Assembly (NCBI RefSeq): GCF_011397635.1
Contig: NC_064767.1
Coordinates: 6,519,501 to 6,583,500 of the forward strand
DNA from: Epinephelus fuscoguttatus
Taxonomy: Eukaryota > Chordata > Actinopteri > Perciformes > Serranidae
Direction: 5' to 3'
Length of the DNA stretch: 64,000 bases
A program made the position numbers and the translations under genes. Under the pieces are notes generated by a model that saw only the letters and a list, made by a program, of their open reading frames with translations, was not told the origin of the DNA and searched no databases. Of this stretch, positions 1-12,100 are shown piece by piece. Position 1 is the first letter of the stretch; every line of letters starts with the position of its first letter.

Positions 1-23
1 CTCTCTCTCTCGTTTTCTCTCAG

Positions 24-635
24 TAACCTGACTGTGTCCAGTGAAGGTCCCAGCTGGAGGCTGATGACGGCTCTCAGATTGTTGTCACTGCCACAAACAC
101 TTTAGTAAGTGCACACACACAGACACACATACATATTCATGTGTATATCTGTATAAAACTACTTTTGTGTCCTTCTGAATTGGTCAGTTTGTCGGTGTAT
201 ATGGACAAAAGTGTTTTCTTTGATGTGTGTGTTTTTCATAGTCACCACTGGAAGGCAGTGTTGCTTGGGCAGACGGTGTCTGAAGAAACAGAGGCATGGA
301 GCATCCAGGCAGCTAAGACTCTCTGTCAGCGACTACTACAAGACACACACACAGCTCTGGATAAGGTGTGTATATCAACACACACACACTCCATCCAGTG
401 TCAAACTACTGACCTGCAACACATGACCTGATTATTTTTATCTGCTGTGTGTGTTTAGATCTCTCACCTCCTCCAGCAGTGTGACCAGTCAGTCAGGGAG
501 CAGCTAGATGTGGTCAAGTCACTGCGACAGGAGGAGAGGTGCATCCTGGGAAGCTGTCTTGAGGCACTGGGAAGCATGTCGGGACAGCCAGATGAACTGT
601 TGTCATGCCAACCTGATGATGACGCAGTGAGCTGA
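24..635 (+). CDS. C-terminal exons of an unrecognised gene (5' partial)
   Basis: Three consecutive coding exons can be joined in one frame: 24-104, 242-365 and 459-635. Each is bordered by AG acceptors and GT donors (GTAAGT at 105, GTGTGT at 366). The predicted C-terminus is helical and leucine/glutamine-rich, with stretches such as KTLCQRLLQDTHTALDK and HLLQQCDQSVREQLDVVKSL, so it looks like a coiled-coil or alpha-helical tail. It ends at TGA 633-635. I do not recognise the family; human DONSON lies beyond CRYZL1, but this does not look like DONSON and the orientation differs. The gene is convergent with cryzl1, whose stop lies about 1 kb away. The same frame stays open after the stop to 747 (see findings), so the true end may differ in other alleles. 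The exon chain is well supported; identity is not. Confidence 0.6.
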
Positions 636-1670
636 CATCCGATTGGTACCCTGGCCTGCCAGTTGCTACAAGAAGCAAGTTTACTGGCTGAGCTGGTGAT
701 GCTGGACAACCTCCATGTCCCTGCTCTGCTTGTCAGTGAGTACAGCTGACAAAAGCTGCAGGATTGCCTAATGTCCGTAACCAGAGGGTCAAAAGTCTGA
801 TTCCAGGTATGCTGAAAGAGCCTGCACTGTTAAAACAGCCCAGAGAAGGACAGAGAGGATCTCATCACCACCATTTGTTAAGCCAAGGAAAGGTTAAATA
901 CACAGTGCGCTAATATGACTGTAAAACTATCCTTGTAACCTTTTGGACTCTTGTGAGACAGAAAATGGTGACAATGTTTTTATTGTAATTTTAGGAAATA
1001 AGTTATATTCTAATTAGAACTAACAGTACAGCTCCATTCAGGAGTTTTGTTTGAGATTCAAGTAATTACAAAGTCCAGAGCACAAAACTGCAACATTTTT
1101 TATGACAGCAACTTAAATTGATTGTTTAAATTGTGATATATATTATGATGTTATACGCAAAACATAAAACTTTGCTGTATTTACCTCAAAAGCAAGAATT
1201 GCAGCCATCTTTTTTGCGTATTTATTGAGTCAAATGAAGCCTTTTGTGGATTCTCAAAGAAATATGACGCGACAATGACCAGACAGGCTTTAATGTGGGT
1301 TGTAGTCCCGTGGAATGAAAGCCACATACAAATCTTACATATTCAGAAGTCGATCAAAGGTTTCTGTGTTTGGAGGAAACACAGTGGCTCGTTGGTTCAA
1401 ACTGTTATCTCAGAACCAGAAGGAAATTGATTCTTCCTGCAGCTTTAGGTCAAGCAGGTCAAATTAACTGGAGACTCTGACCACAGGTGTTAATATGAGT
1501 GTCTATTTCTCAGTGTTAGCTCAGACGTGATGTCCCCCTACATGATGCATGCTTCAGTTTTCCCAGTTTCAGCCCCCTGGAAACAATTTGCACGTAAAAA
1601 CAACCACTTGTTATAATAAACAGTTAAAATGCACGAAGAAGTGATTTCTGTGAATCTCAGATGAATGTGG
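636..1670. other. Convergent 3' region between the left gene and cryzl1
   Basis: Bases 636-749 remain open in the left gene's frame after its stop. The rest is AT-rich and holds the probable 3' UTRs of both convergent genes. For cryzl1 a minus-strand AATAAA (plus-strand tttatt) is present near 1221-1226, and for the + gene an AATAAA occurs further on near 1953. No other coding potential is apparent. Confidence 0.4.
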
Positions 1671-4600
1671 TCAGAGTTGAACAACAGCCTTTTTCTTCTG
1701 ATGACGCTGGACAGTCTCCATGGCAACCGTGGCTTCATAAAGGGGGACCGCCTCCTCAGGCTGAGGTCTGGAGAGACAGATTGAAAATTAAATTTGATTT
1801 AAGTTATACAGCAGTCTGTACATCTTTAAAACGGCAGGCTGTAACTCCTTATTTTGTGCATGTATTTGTGGTCTTAATAGTCTTAAATCTATAAACTCAA
1901 TTATGAAACATATCTGGTCTTGCAGACAGATTTTGAGAATTGGGGGCATTTAAATAAAACCAGGGAGTGCTTCTTTAATTTGATAACTTGCAGAGAAAAG
2001 ACAAAACAGATGTGACACACAAAATGCAGTTTCTTATGCCTTCTATATTTAGAGCAGCACTAGGGCTCTTTGCAATCTGACGGCCCGATATAATGTGACA
2101 TGCCCATGTTTGCCAGCGTGCATTTAAAATACACAAAAGAGATGACAAAAATAGCTTGTTTGTGATTCAGCCTGACATTTATACATAGGCGCATTTCTGC
2201 CCAGAAATACTGAATTTAAAAGTTGTATGTCATGTTTGATATCGCACTTGATACAATTTAATTTCCACATATTCACCCAAAGCTGTAAACGGCTCATTCT
2301 GTAGTCATTGTATTTCTCAGCATTATGATTTTGTCTGACCCAGCTTTAACCCTACCAGGGGTTAGTTGTGTGATAAGTTACCTGAGTACTCCAGCTGACA
2401 TCTTCTCCACAATGTCCTTCAGAGTATCTGGCACAAGGCTGTTAAGGAGGGCATGGATGTACCTGATCATGTGCATATGTTTTAGATTACACACTGTGAG
2501 CAAAGGATACGGAGGTATCTTCCTTGCTGAGCTGATGAAGCCGTCCACACTTCATCGTTGAGGAAAGAAATGGAGGCTGACTTTAGGTGCAAATATCTGC
2601 AATCTGGAGGATCCAACTGTGAAAATACAAAAACACAGAACAGTGATAAATAAGACTTAATCTGTACTTTTGAATTGAGCTGTACAGAATTATGATAATA
2701 ATAAATATTTGTTTTGTAAAATAGTTCTTATTTAGTTTATTAGGAACAGATTTAAGCTGTATTATGTGTTCTGTCATTGTAACTGGAGATTCTAAAATAA
2801 CAGATATGAAGTAATGATACAGCTCTGACTCGCCTGCAGGTCTTTGTGGGATGTGACCCAGTGCCCACCAACTCCCAGCACACTGATGATGTCATGCTTG
2901 TGTGGGAGGAGCTTCGTCTCCTCTGGCCCTTCCTCCTGCAGACGCACTACAAACACACAAAGCGAAATGTTATGTTGCTGTTGAATTGAAGGTTGTGTTG
3001 TTGATCTGCAGGACCATTTATAAGCCTGAGGGCACGCTGACAGTTCATCACTGTGAATAAGACAGAGAAACTGACACAGAAAAATGTGTTTACCTCCAGA
3101 GTCTATGACTATATCCAATCCCAGTCCTCCCGTCTCCTCCAAAACCACTGCCAGCAGGTCTGATGAGTCGTTATAAACTGGAATAACCTTGGCTTTACAC
3201 ACAAAGACACAACAACATGGTTTCATAAGTCAGTTTGACATGTAATACATTTACATTTTTTAAAAGCTGCTGACTGAACACCAGTCTCAAGGCCAGTTAG
3301 CAATTCTGCTCCTGTCTGCACAAAACATCTCATTGGAAGCTCATTCAAGTTGCAGTAGTTGCAATTCCGATTTGATCCACATGATGGCAGCAGGTTTTAA
3401 ATTGAGATTTATTTTAATTTCAGTCTCCCAATGAGAAATTAACAAAGTCTTATCTTGGGGTAATATGACTTAATTAAAACGCTTCAGACAGACTTAAGAT
3501 ACACAAACCAAAAACCTACAGCTCATTGAGTTGAGCAGACGGGTATGTACTGCAAGAATGAGAAGGCAAGCATTAAGCCAGAAAGACAGAAAGAAAAGAT
3601 CTCACCTACTAAAGGATCCTGAACACCTGATGAAAATATGAAGGGGAGGAGAGAAGAACAGAGGAAGATGAGAAAAGGAAGCAAAGGTTTTAAATAGGGT
3701 GAAAGAGGAGCAAAAAAGCATGAAATTATCCAAAAGGAGAAGTGGTCTATACTTTGATTTTGTAGAGAATACATTTAAAATCATTTTACAGACACTGCAT
3801 GAAGATTGGGTTTAAAATTTTACATTACTGTTAAGAACACAGAAAGAAAGTGTGAACTACGGACATCACGTATTGGCCTGTGCGTACCTACGCTGGGCCG
3901 AAGCTGCTCCAGGAATGTGTGTTGTTGCGGCGAGTGTGATGTGGTTAAAACCTTCACTCCGTGGTAACAAGCCAACTGGATGCACATAAGGCCAAAAGAC
4001 TGAGAAGGGAGAGGAGATATGAACATCACTGCATGTAGACAGAGATTCACTGGAATTCAACACATCTTTTCTTCATTAGAGAGTTTAAATGCAGAGTATG
4101 ATAGAAAACATGGGGAGAAAAACTACTACTGCATTTTACATACACTGGCTCCGTCCATGACCAGGAGTGTGTGTCCTGCTGCCATGCGAGCGTGTGTGTG
4201 CAGAGCAGTGTAAGCACAGAGGCCATCACGCAGTGCTCCTGCCACACATACCGAGCTGAGCTTCTCTGGCTTCTGAACTGGAGAACATAAACAGAAACAC
4301 ACACATGTATTGGATCAGTTGGATCAGTTTACAAATCTCATCATGCCTTAATGATGTCAGAATTTCTAGCTTTGAAGAAAGCTGATTGATATGTGTATAA
4401 AATCAGAGTAAGTAATCAGTTTTAAGTGCTGAACTCCAGCATATTCATGTCCTCTCTCTCTTCTTGTACAGGGCTTCAAAATGAAGTCAGACAAACTACA
4501 GGTGGAAGCAGGTCTGGCGGTCTGTGCACTAAAAGTGCTTCTACACAGTTCTGCTTCTTTCAATCTACCGGTAGCATTTCTAAGTACATGCAGTGCAGAT

Positions 4601-4837
4601 GAAAGGCTGACAGAAACAGCCACATCAGAAAACCACAGTGCCTGTTGTCTTTTACAGCAGAGTGAGAACAGTTTGACCTTTTAGATGAAGGGGGGTGTGA
4701 CCTGGACTGCCTTTTATGTGAGCTGACTGGTCACAAGATGAAAATAGAAAAGGTGCTGACTTTAATCAGAAAAAAAAGTCAGTCAGTGCTGGTTGACTGT
4801 GTTGTGAGAATTTCTATGTTATGCTGGTTGCACAAGC

Positions 4838-4878
<41 letters not shown>

Positions 4879-7652
4879 CATATGCTACCTAATAAGTGTT
4901 CATCTATGTCAATGACATCACAGAGGCCAGAGAAGGGAGAGTCCAGGGGCAAAATACCTAGAGAGGGAAGTTGAGTGAGTGAGTGATGAGTGACAGAAGG
5001 ATACAATAATAACATAAAATAATAAAATACAATCCGCTTAAAGCAAGGACAAGAAGCTTTCATTTTGTCTTGATTGTGGCAGCCTATGTTGATAAAAGCA
5101 GTAGAGTTTCCATGAGCACCACTTCCTCGTGTCGTAAAGATCTTGTTCTGGCAGAGCATGCACATCCCGCAGTACATTTTATAAATAAAACAGACATATT
5201 AAACATGTCTATGAGGAAGAAAGCCACTTTAGGATCATTTTGAATCCTTTTAAATCCAGCAATTCTCTCCATCTGTTGAATGAGCGACCGAGGTTAACTT
5301 ATAGCTTCTTCCATATAGCTTCTTTTTTTTTTTGCTCTTGAAAATCCTTCCCTAGTTACAGCCATAATCACGAAATATTACGTAAAAAACAAAATTATCT
5401 TGAGAAAAATGCCGTCCTGCTTCCTTATAAGTGGCTAACATACTACTCACTGCCAAACTTTGCTTCGGAAAATTAAAACATAAACTCTTCCAGTCTGCGT
5501 GCCGTAAGTCATTTGCTTTTGTAGGTCATACAGAAGCATCAGTATTAAATTGAGACTTTTTCAAACCAGTTAAAAACTCACTGTAGCTGCTTTAAGATAT
5601 ACAGTGCATGTTATCAGTGAGGGGGATATGGACATTAAGAAGGCTGCATATCCACAAATATTACAATATTAAACATTAAAAAAAGTTAAAGTGGTATTTT
5701 ATTGAGTCAAGAAAGCTTTTTGTTTCACGTGAATAAGATCTAAAAATGTTACAGATTTTAGTAAAATCCTTTTATTTGACGGGAGCTGGAAATCACAATA
5801 TCTGGAATCAAAAATGTTTTACACAATGCAATAATATGAAGAGGAAATACATGATAACATCAGCTCTAATCGTTGTTGTTGAGTAGTTATCAGACATTAG
5901 AAATATATCTGACAACAAAAAACAACCTTATTTCCTGTCATGCTCTCCATTGTCCGCACAGTTATCATCATGCTCTATCTTTTACCCACAACCACTGTCA
6001 GAGTCAGAAGGCAGCTTGTAGATCAGATAAATAACACAACCCTACCTACAACCTCGTCCTCTGGCTGGAAGAAAGAGACCTTATCGCCCACTGCAGGAAA
6101 AAACAGAAATGAATTTAAGTGATGCTGACAAAAGGTCTATGGAGGCACTCAGTGCTAATCACATGTATTCATTTTCAGCAATCATGTAGCTGTTTGTGTG
6201 TTTGCAACCTTGCAGGACGACCCCGGCCACCTCTCTGCCAACAGGAATTAATTCTCTCTGGATCCCCACGTCATCGAGCAGCTGGAGGGAACACAGGATG
6301 GATGAGCAGAGAGAGGAGGAATAATCAGTTATCACTATGAAACAATACCACAGTTTCAAACAGCCTGTGAGCTGTACACTATAGGTAAGGGTGTAACATG
6401 TAAGTTACAACAGATCAGTGTCGGCTGGAAGCTGGACGTATAAGGACACATGCTGCATGTGGACTACACAAGATGAAGATTTTGATTTGAATTGATTTGA
6501 ACCATTACAATATTTAATCATGCACTTAAAGTTGCATCTGGATCATCTTCATTTTTGGTTTATTTTAAAAGAAGAAGAAGAAGAAAAGATACTTTATTGA
6601 TACCTGAAGGATTTTTTTTCTCTCTCTGTTGTCATATACACACGGGACCAAAATACACACGTATGGGCAAACAGGACCTACACATGCATGAGAGATGTCA
6701 GAGCGAGGCTGCTTTGGACAGGCGCCCCACGCAGCTGGGGGTACAGAGCTGTGCTAAAGGGTGCCTCAGTGATGCCCAGGAGGTGACCTGGCACCTTTCC
6801 ACCTACCAGTCCACACTGCATGCTTGGACCGTACAGGGAGTTGAGCCGGCAACCCTCCAGTTCCCAAGCCAAGTCCCTATAGATTGAGCTACTGCCCCAA
6901 AATATGAATCAGTCTTCTATTAAACTATTTATTGCTGGTTTGATGGCTCTCTTTGTGACTGCTGAATGCTTTATTGTAAATAAGGCTTTGTATGAAATTT
7001 CATGATTGCAAGAAGTATATAAAGTGATCAATTCATAAGTGAGTTAAGTTTCCATTTGGTCTTGAATTGAAGCTCTCAGTTCTGCTATCTGATCAGTTTC
7101 TAACCAGGCAGCAGTCACATCTTTGATTGAAGTACCTTGAGGTCCAGCGGGCTGAGTCCACACGCCTTCACCTGAACTCTGACCAGATGGTTACCTAAAA
7201 CCTCTGGAAGACTCTGGAGGGAAACAAATAGACACAAATGCAAACAGACACAGAGAAACAGTGCTTTAAACCATTGTACATTATAATCACGTGAGGTGCA
7301 CACAAAGTCTCTATAGTTTAGATGCAGAGAAAGACAGATTGTAAGGCAGACATAATGGATGCATTTGATGGCTGTCAGTATGCGGGACAAATGTCATCTC
7401 AGCAGCACAGTGATGTCTGCAGGTGGAGCAACAGTTTCACACATGCAAAGTAGTTTCCTTTGCTTCTCCTGATCTGAGGCTTTAGTGTATAATGCCGTTG
7501 AATATGACTCCTAATTTCAGACTTCAGACAGCATCATCAGCATCCACCTGCACAATCAAACCCCCAAAAATGAAACACAAACTCACCGTTTCCTGAATAA
7601 CGAACTTGGGCTCAGCATCACTCACTCCAGCTCGGCAGTATAAACCTTTCAT
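1671..7652 (-). CDS. cryzl1: Quinone oxidoreductase-like protein 1 (CRYZL1), complete
   Basis: Twelve coding exons join without frame error on the - strand: 7587-7652, 7136-7213, 6209-6281, 6046-6090, 4889-4957, 4144-4277, 3888-3999, 3094-3192, 2834-2946, 2511-2616, 2382-2427 and 1671-1767. Total is 1038 bp, 345 codons plus stop, against 349 residues in human. It starts MKGLY like the human protein. Diagnostic stretches are [29 protein letters not shown] (the nucleotide-binding turn), [16 protein letters not shown] and [20 protein letters not shown], and it ends KKKAVVQL. It belongs to the zinc-free MDR quinone-reductase-like family; mammalian CRYZL1 is a FERRY-complex subunit on early endosomes. 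Whether it is enzymatically active is not shown here. Intron 9 uses a GC donor and intron 10 has U12-type signals. It is head-to-head with itsn1, as in human. Confidence 0.95.
2428..2510 (-). other. cryzl1: Candidate U12-type (minor spliceosome) intron 10 of cryzl1, 83 bp
   Basis: On the - strand the intron begins GTATCCTTT, the canonical U12-type 5' splice site. It has TCCTTAAC, the U12 branch-point consensus, a short distance before the terminal CAG. Splicing these ends gives the frame [13 protein letters not shown], which aligns with human KYLCILKDVMEKL. Alternative U2-type choices in the same interval break the frame or add unrelated residues. Confidence 0.8.
2828..2833 (-). other. cryzl1: Non-canonical GC 5' splice site (cryzl1 intron 9)
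   Basis: The exon ends ...CTGCAG and is followed on the - strand by GCGAGT rather than GT. The flanking exons join in phase 0 across this site (…HKDLQ then LDPPD…), matching the human protein. GC-AG donors with a strong CAG/GCRAGT context are a known minor class. Confidence 0.7.
4841..4876. repeat. (GT)18 microsatellite in cryzl1 intron 5
   Basis: Uninterrupted GT dinucleotides on the + strand. In the cryzl1 transcript it reads as a CA repeat starting 12 nt inside the intron that follows exon 4889-4957. Confidence 0.95.
6570..6897 (-). mobile_element. tRNA-derived SINE in cryzl1 intron 2
   Basis: Read on the - strand from 6897, it starts GGGGCAGTAGCTCAATC, a tRNA-like A box, followed by a B-box-like GGTTGCCGGCTCAA. 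It ends with a LINE-like tail, CAATAAAGTATCTTTTC, and a run of TTC repeats (6570-6590). This is the typical head-body-tail plan of teleost tRNA SINEs. Open frames over this stretch are therefore not genes. Confidence 0.75.
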
Positions 7653-8933
7653 ACTGTTACACCTTTAACTTATGCAGCTGCAGGGTCGCAAAATATTAAA
7701 ACCTGCTCGACAATAATCTTTTCACATAGGAGTTGTTTATTTCCTCCTGTAGAATATGCTGTAGCTTTCCAGTTAAGACAAAACTGACAAGCTCCAGTCA
7801 GCTGACCTCTTCTTCTTCGTTGTTTACAATGTTTGTTTGAAGAATTAAAACTCCTCACAACAGCGCCCTCTACTGGACGTTATGTTCTACCAAATCTTAA
7901 AAGTACTCTCAAAGTACTAGTACATACACTAAAAATCACTTGCCTCGGAAAAACTAAAGGTAGATTCGAGTGAAAATGTAACCATCATTTATCAACATTT
8001 CTTTCAGTCACACTTAGAAATCAGCTCAGCTTTGTATGCAGCTATAATATTTGGAATAATGTGCAATCTATCATGTCACTCACAGTTTCTATATCATGTC
8101 CACCATGGCCCACTGTGATCCTTCACATGGATCACGCAAAAGGTCTGCAAAAGCCTTAATGTCTGCATATAGGCCTATTTTGTTTTAATCTTTATCTTTT
8201 TCCTGTATTTTTTTTTAAATTATATTATCAGTAGGCTAAAATCTTGAAGTAGTTGTATATCCTATTTGAACACTTTTCATTTGTTTATCTATTTATAACA
8301 AGGGCAGGCCATTTTAGACTTATATGTTCCAGACTCTGGATGCATGACATTCTTCTAGGCTTACCTTTAAAATTTACATGATGTAGGCTATATTGGCCAA
8401 ACTGCATACAGGAGTTTCTACTCTTAATCCTGATTCTATTTGGTTTCAGTTAAGATAAAGGTTATTTCTTAAATATAAATATATAACTGGGGATTTTACC
8501 TATTCTTTCCCTTGTTAAATTGTGATATTTTATTTCATTTTATTTTATTTTATTTTTATTTATTTATTTATTATTCATTTTCTTATTTACTTTTGTGTTT
8601 TAGAAGCAAGCAGCATCAGGCTGAACCTTGGATGGCTTTACTGTATTTTTCCTAGCTTCAAGATTTTACCATTCTGATAGACGTGCATGTTTTTTTTTTT
8701 ATTTCTAAGTGAGTAAACCACACCCAGTGGTGCAAATTTTCAACTCTGTTTACATTTATCTTATTTTATTTCATTTTTTTTATTTCATTCTATTTTTTTT
8801 TTCATTATTTGTATGAATATATTCACAGAAAAAATGTGATATTTTTCTAATCAACAGCAGCTGGCAGGAGCGCAACTAATCCCTTTACTTCACCGCGTCC
8901 CTGAGGCTAGGGGCAAGCCAACGGCTCGCAAAG
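7653..8933. other. Intergenic region between cryzl1 and itsn1
   Basis: The two genes diverge from here. Bases 7653-7860 probably include the cryzl1 5' UTR and promoter. The rest is very AT-rich, with an ATTTT/ATTT-type tandem stretch at about 8528-8580 and T-runs near 8690 and 8790. No coding exon is visible. Confidence 0.5.
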
Positions 8934-8942
8934 TCTCGCGAG
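8934..8942. promoter_or_regulatory. TCTCGCGAG promoter motif
   Basis: The near-palindromic TCTCGCGAG element, bound by BANP at CpG-island promoters in vertebrates, lies in a locally CpG-rich patch just upstream of the putative itsn1 first exon. Its position fits a core-promoter element; the exact transcription start cannot be read from sequence. Confidence 0.5.
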
Positions 8943-9166
8943 GTTAGGTCGAGATCCTTATGTTAACTATCACGTATCGCGATATGTCAGAAGCGTTACC
9001 CCATTTTCCAGCTGTCCCTCAGTCGGTCGGAACCACGGGAGAATCACCGGAAAGGGTTTTGGTGATAAAACAGCATATTTTGGAAGGAGATACCACATTA
9101 TATGGTTACATAAACACGCAACGAGCTACTTTATCCGGTATTTCACGATGGAAACTGAACTATGAG
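8943..9166 (+). other. itsn1: Putative itsn1 5' UTR exon 1 with upstream ORF
   Basis: A CpG-containing exon-like stretch ends at a strong donor, GAG/GTAAGG at 9167. An ATG at 8960 opens a frame through the whole exon (69 codons). If spliced to the next exon at 15941 it continues 7 codons and stops at 15962-15964, seven bases before the itsn1 start codon. It cannot be an N-terminal extension of intersectin because of that stop. The 5' boundary is a guess. The encoded 76-residue peptide is not one I recognise. Confidence 0.5.
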
Positions 9167-12100
9167 GTAAGGGCAGAGTGTAGTATGTGTGGTGTGGAAG
9201 AATGTCCCTGAGCGGGCTGACGTTAGCTTCTCACTGGTTAGCTTACTTGCTAGCTGCAGTGATACTGTATAGACGTTAGCGCGGCTAGTTGGTCTTTTTT
9301 ACCCGGTGTAGCTTTCTAATGTCAACCTTCAGCTGTGATATTAACCTGTTTAGAAGGTGTCTGATATTGGGTTGTAAAACAAGACCAGAGCGACAAAAAT
9401 TAGAAGACGATGCCATCCAGCTGCTACTAACAGTTAGCCAGTTTGCTAACGTTAAATCACTGCATCTTAACTGGCAGCCTGTGACCTAACGTTAACATTA
9501 ACGGGTGTTACTTGAGGTTAACCTTAGCTTTGCTAGTAGCCGGGTCAGTTGAGAGAAAAATGATGAATCAACAAGGTTGCCGACAGTGCTGGGGCAGGCA
9601 GTGACTTTCATGGGTGGAGGTTTTCTCTGTTAGCCTAGCATTTGCTAACGTTAAACCTGATGTTGGTCACAGCTGGCCATCTGGCTAACTGTCCAGTCAT
9701 AACAGCCCTCTGTGTATTTTGTTACTGTATCTGCTAAGCATGCTTTGGGTCGTTGGGCGAAGCACGTTAACATAGACGAGTCCGCGGAAATAATGCAAGA
9801 AGTGAAGATAAACTAAAAAACAGCCCTTTCCTGTTACAATAAACGCTGTTTCCAGAGAAGTAAACACAGTCATTCTTCATTAATTGATATGTAACATCAG
9901 CGTTTTATTGACCTTGATTGGCTTACCAAGCTGGAGCAGCTAGAACTAGTTTCCATGGTAACGCGGATGCTGACAGATCCTCCTAAAGGTGGGAGACTTG
10001 CAGATAAAGGCACCATGTCCAAAATTTTGACTACCATGTGGATTAAAATACTCAATGATGCTTTGATCCAGCACCATTATTGATTCCTATCTGTGTCTTA
10101 TGTACTTTGAAAACTTGGTTGTAAAGGGCAAAGACACATTTGCCTGCAGTGTCCGTTTGCTGTTTGTCATGAGCACCTCCTGTGGATTACACACCCACCC
10201 CTGCTAACAATAGCAGGTGTTCTGCAGGAGACTGGCAAAATGCAGCGTTGCTGACCCGCCCTTCATTCTGCAAAGGGTTTGCCTAGATTAGAGCTGAAAC
10301 AATTCACTGATTAATCAGTTAGTCAGTGGAGGGGAAATTAATTTGCGTCAGTTTCATTAGGGATTAATGGCTTCAGTTGTTTAATCGAGCAAAAGTTGCA
10401 ACCATTCTGTGACTGAACAATCTTAAATGTCAACATTAAGTGCTTTTGTTCTCTATAATTTTGAAAATAATTTCTTGGTATCTACGGGCATTTTTTACAT
10501 TTATATCAGTTTGATTTTTTCAACAGACCAATACCAGTCAGAAGTTTGCAGGGGAGTCTAAAGTTTCATCAAAAGTTGTGGTTATAAATTATCATTACCA
10601 CATAATTACCAGTGACAATAATTTGCACCCTCTCTGTAATACTGACTAAAGGAGATAGAATAGGTCATAATGTTTATGTGTGGGGTGCATTACCATGATT
10701 TTGGATATAGGTAGGAGCTGGGCAGTGTGTGCGATCTGTGATTTGTACGTGGTCTTCTCTATGTGCCTTGCAGCCTCGTCAACTTTTATTGCTTCACAGA
10801 TCTACTTAATTTATATGAAGAGTTGTATAGGTGGAAGAACTTATGAAGTTTGCAATGTAAGTGTGTGACAAATCTCATACATCATCTTATGTTCATATAG
10901 CTCAGTTAGAGGTACACATCTGGCACTGTTTGTATATTTCATGCTTACAGGAAAACACACCAGTTTCATTAATTAAGCTTTTAATTTCTCTTATGAGTGA
11001 TGTTTTATATCTCAGAGTTCCTGGTTTGCTGAAAAATCCACATTTCTAACATTATCACCCACAGTCGTATTTAGAAAGTTCAAAAGTTTACCTGTGAGCA
11101 CTAAACTTTTCAGCAGAGTTCAGCTGTGTTCAGGATGGTGCCTTTGTGTTCTAGCTTCAAACAACGTATAAATCACAACCACATAATACAATTCATTATC
11201 CCAGGACTGTATTCAGCATAGTTTTTCTTTCATTTAAGTCCAACAGCTTCAAAGGGCAGAATTCATAATAATTTCCATCAGCAATGAAAAAGCAGTGAAA
11301 CATTTTAAATGGGGATAAATTAGCCAGATGGGTCAGGCAGCCACCTATTTTTAAATCGATATTACACTCTAATATCCCTCTAATATAAAGCCAGTCATGC
11401 CATCTGACAAGGAATACCATTTGGTAACCTAATGTAAGGGGCACATGGCCTTAACGCTCCTGCACAGACATACTCACAGGTGTTTTCACATTTTGCTTTA
11501 GTAGAGCAACTCACAGCTAATCTGATGTTAACAGTGTATTTGTAAAGGCGGTGCAGTATTCTTCCATCATTTAATTTTACATTGTGCTGACTGTTAAAGG
11601 ATGTTTCTTTTTCCCAAGAATCAGGGGTCAGCAGCACTTAATATAATCTTTTGGGATAATGAAGTGACCTGCCCTGACTGTTCAGTTTAAGAGTCTTTTT
11701 GTTTTTATACCATGATTACATCATTTTACTACAAAGTTAAACAAGAAGTGACATGGTGAATTTATGTTGTATTGACATTTTCCTTGTAGTATAAGCAAGA
11801 ACACTAAAACATCGCAGTGTTGTACTTCAGTTAAACCTGTTACCATCCAAGGCATTTTGGTCCTGCTGTCAGTTTTTACATTTTGATAGTGTTAATGTTA
11901 GCCAGCTGGGAAGGCTGGAGAGAGCCATGAGGGAAGGATGGAGTGATACAAGAGGGAGGAGCTGGGTGAGTGTCCTGTCACCTCTCATGCCTCACCACTT
12001 GACAACAGAGCGATAAGAATGTGTTTCGAGAGAGAGACACAGGGCTTATCGTCAGTGTCCGGGGGTGTGCTGAGACTCAGTGTTTCTTTAGAGTGTAGAT

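Noticed and set aside
627-662. A 36-bp intron in the left gene
   Set aside because: Far below the usual minimum vertebrate intron size; kept only as a note in the in-frame stop finding.
3602-3627. Possible extra 21-bp cryzl1 exon between exons 7 and 8 (AG/GTGTTCAGG...GTAG/GTGAGA)
   Set aside because: It contains stop codons in the needed frame and exons 7 and 8 already join to match human CRYZL1.
6555-6887. 110-residue open frame on the + strand
   Set aside because: It lies over a tRNA-derived SINE in a cryzl1 intron, antisense to the element.
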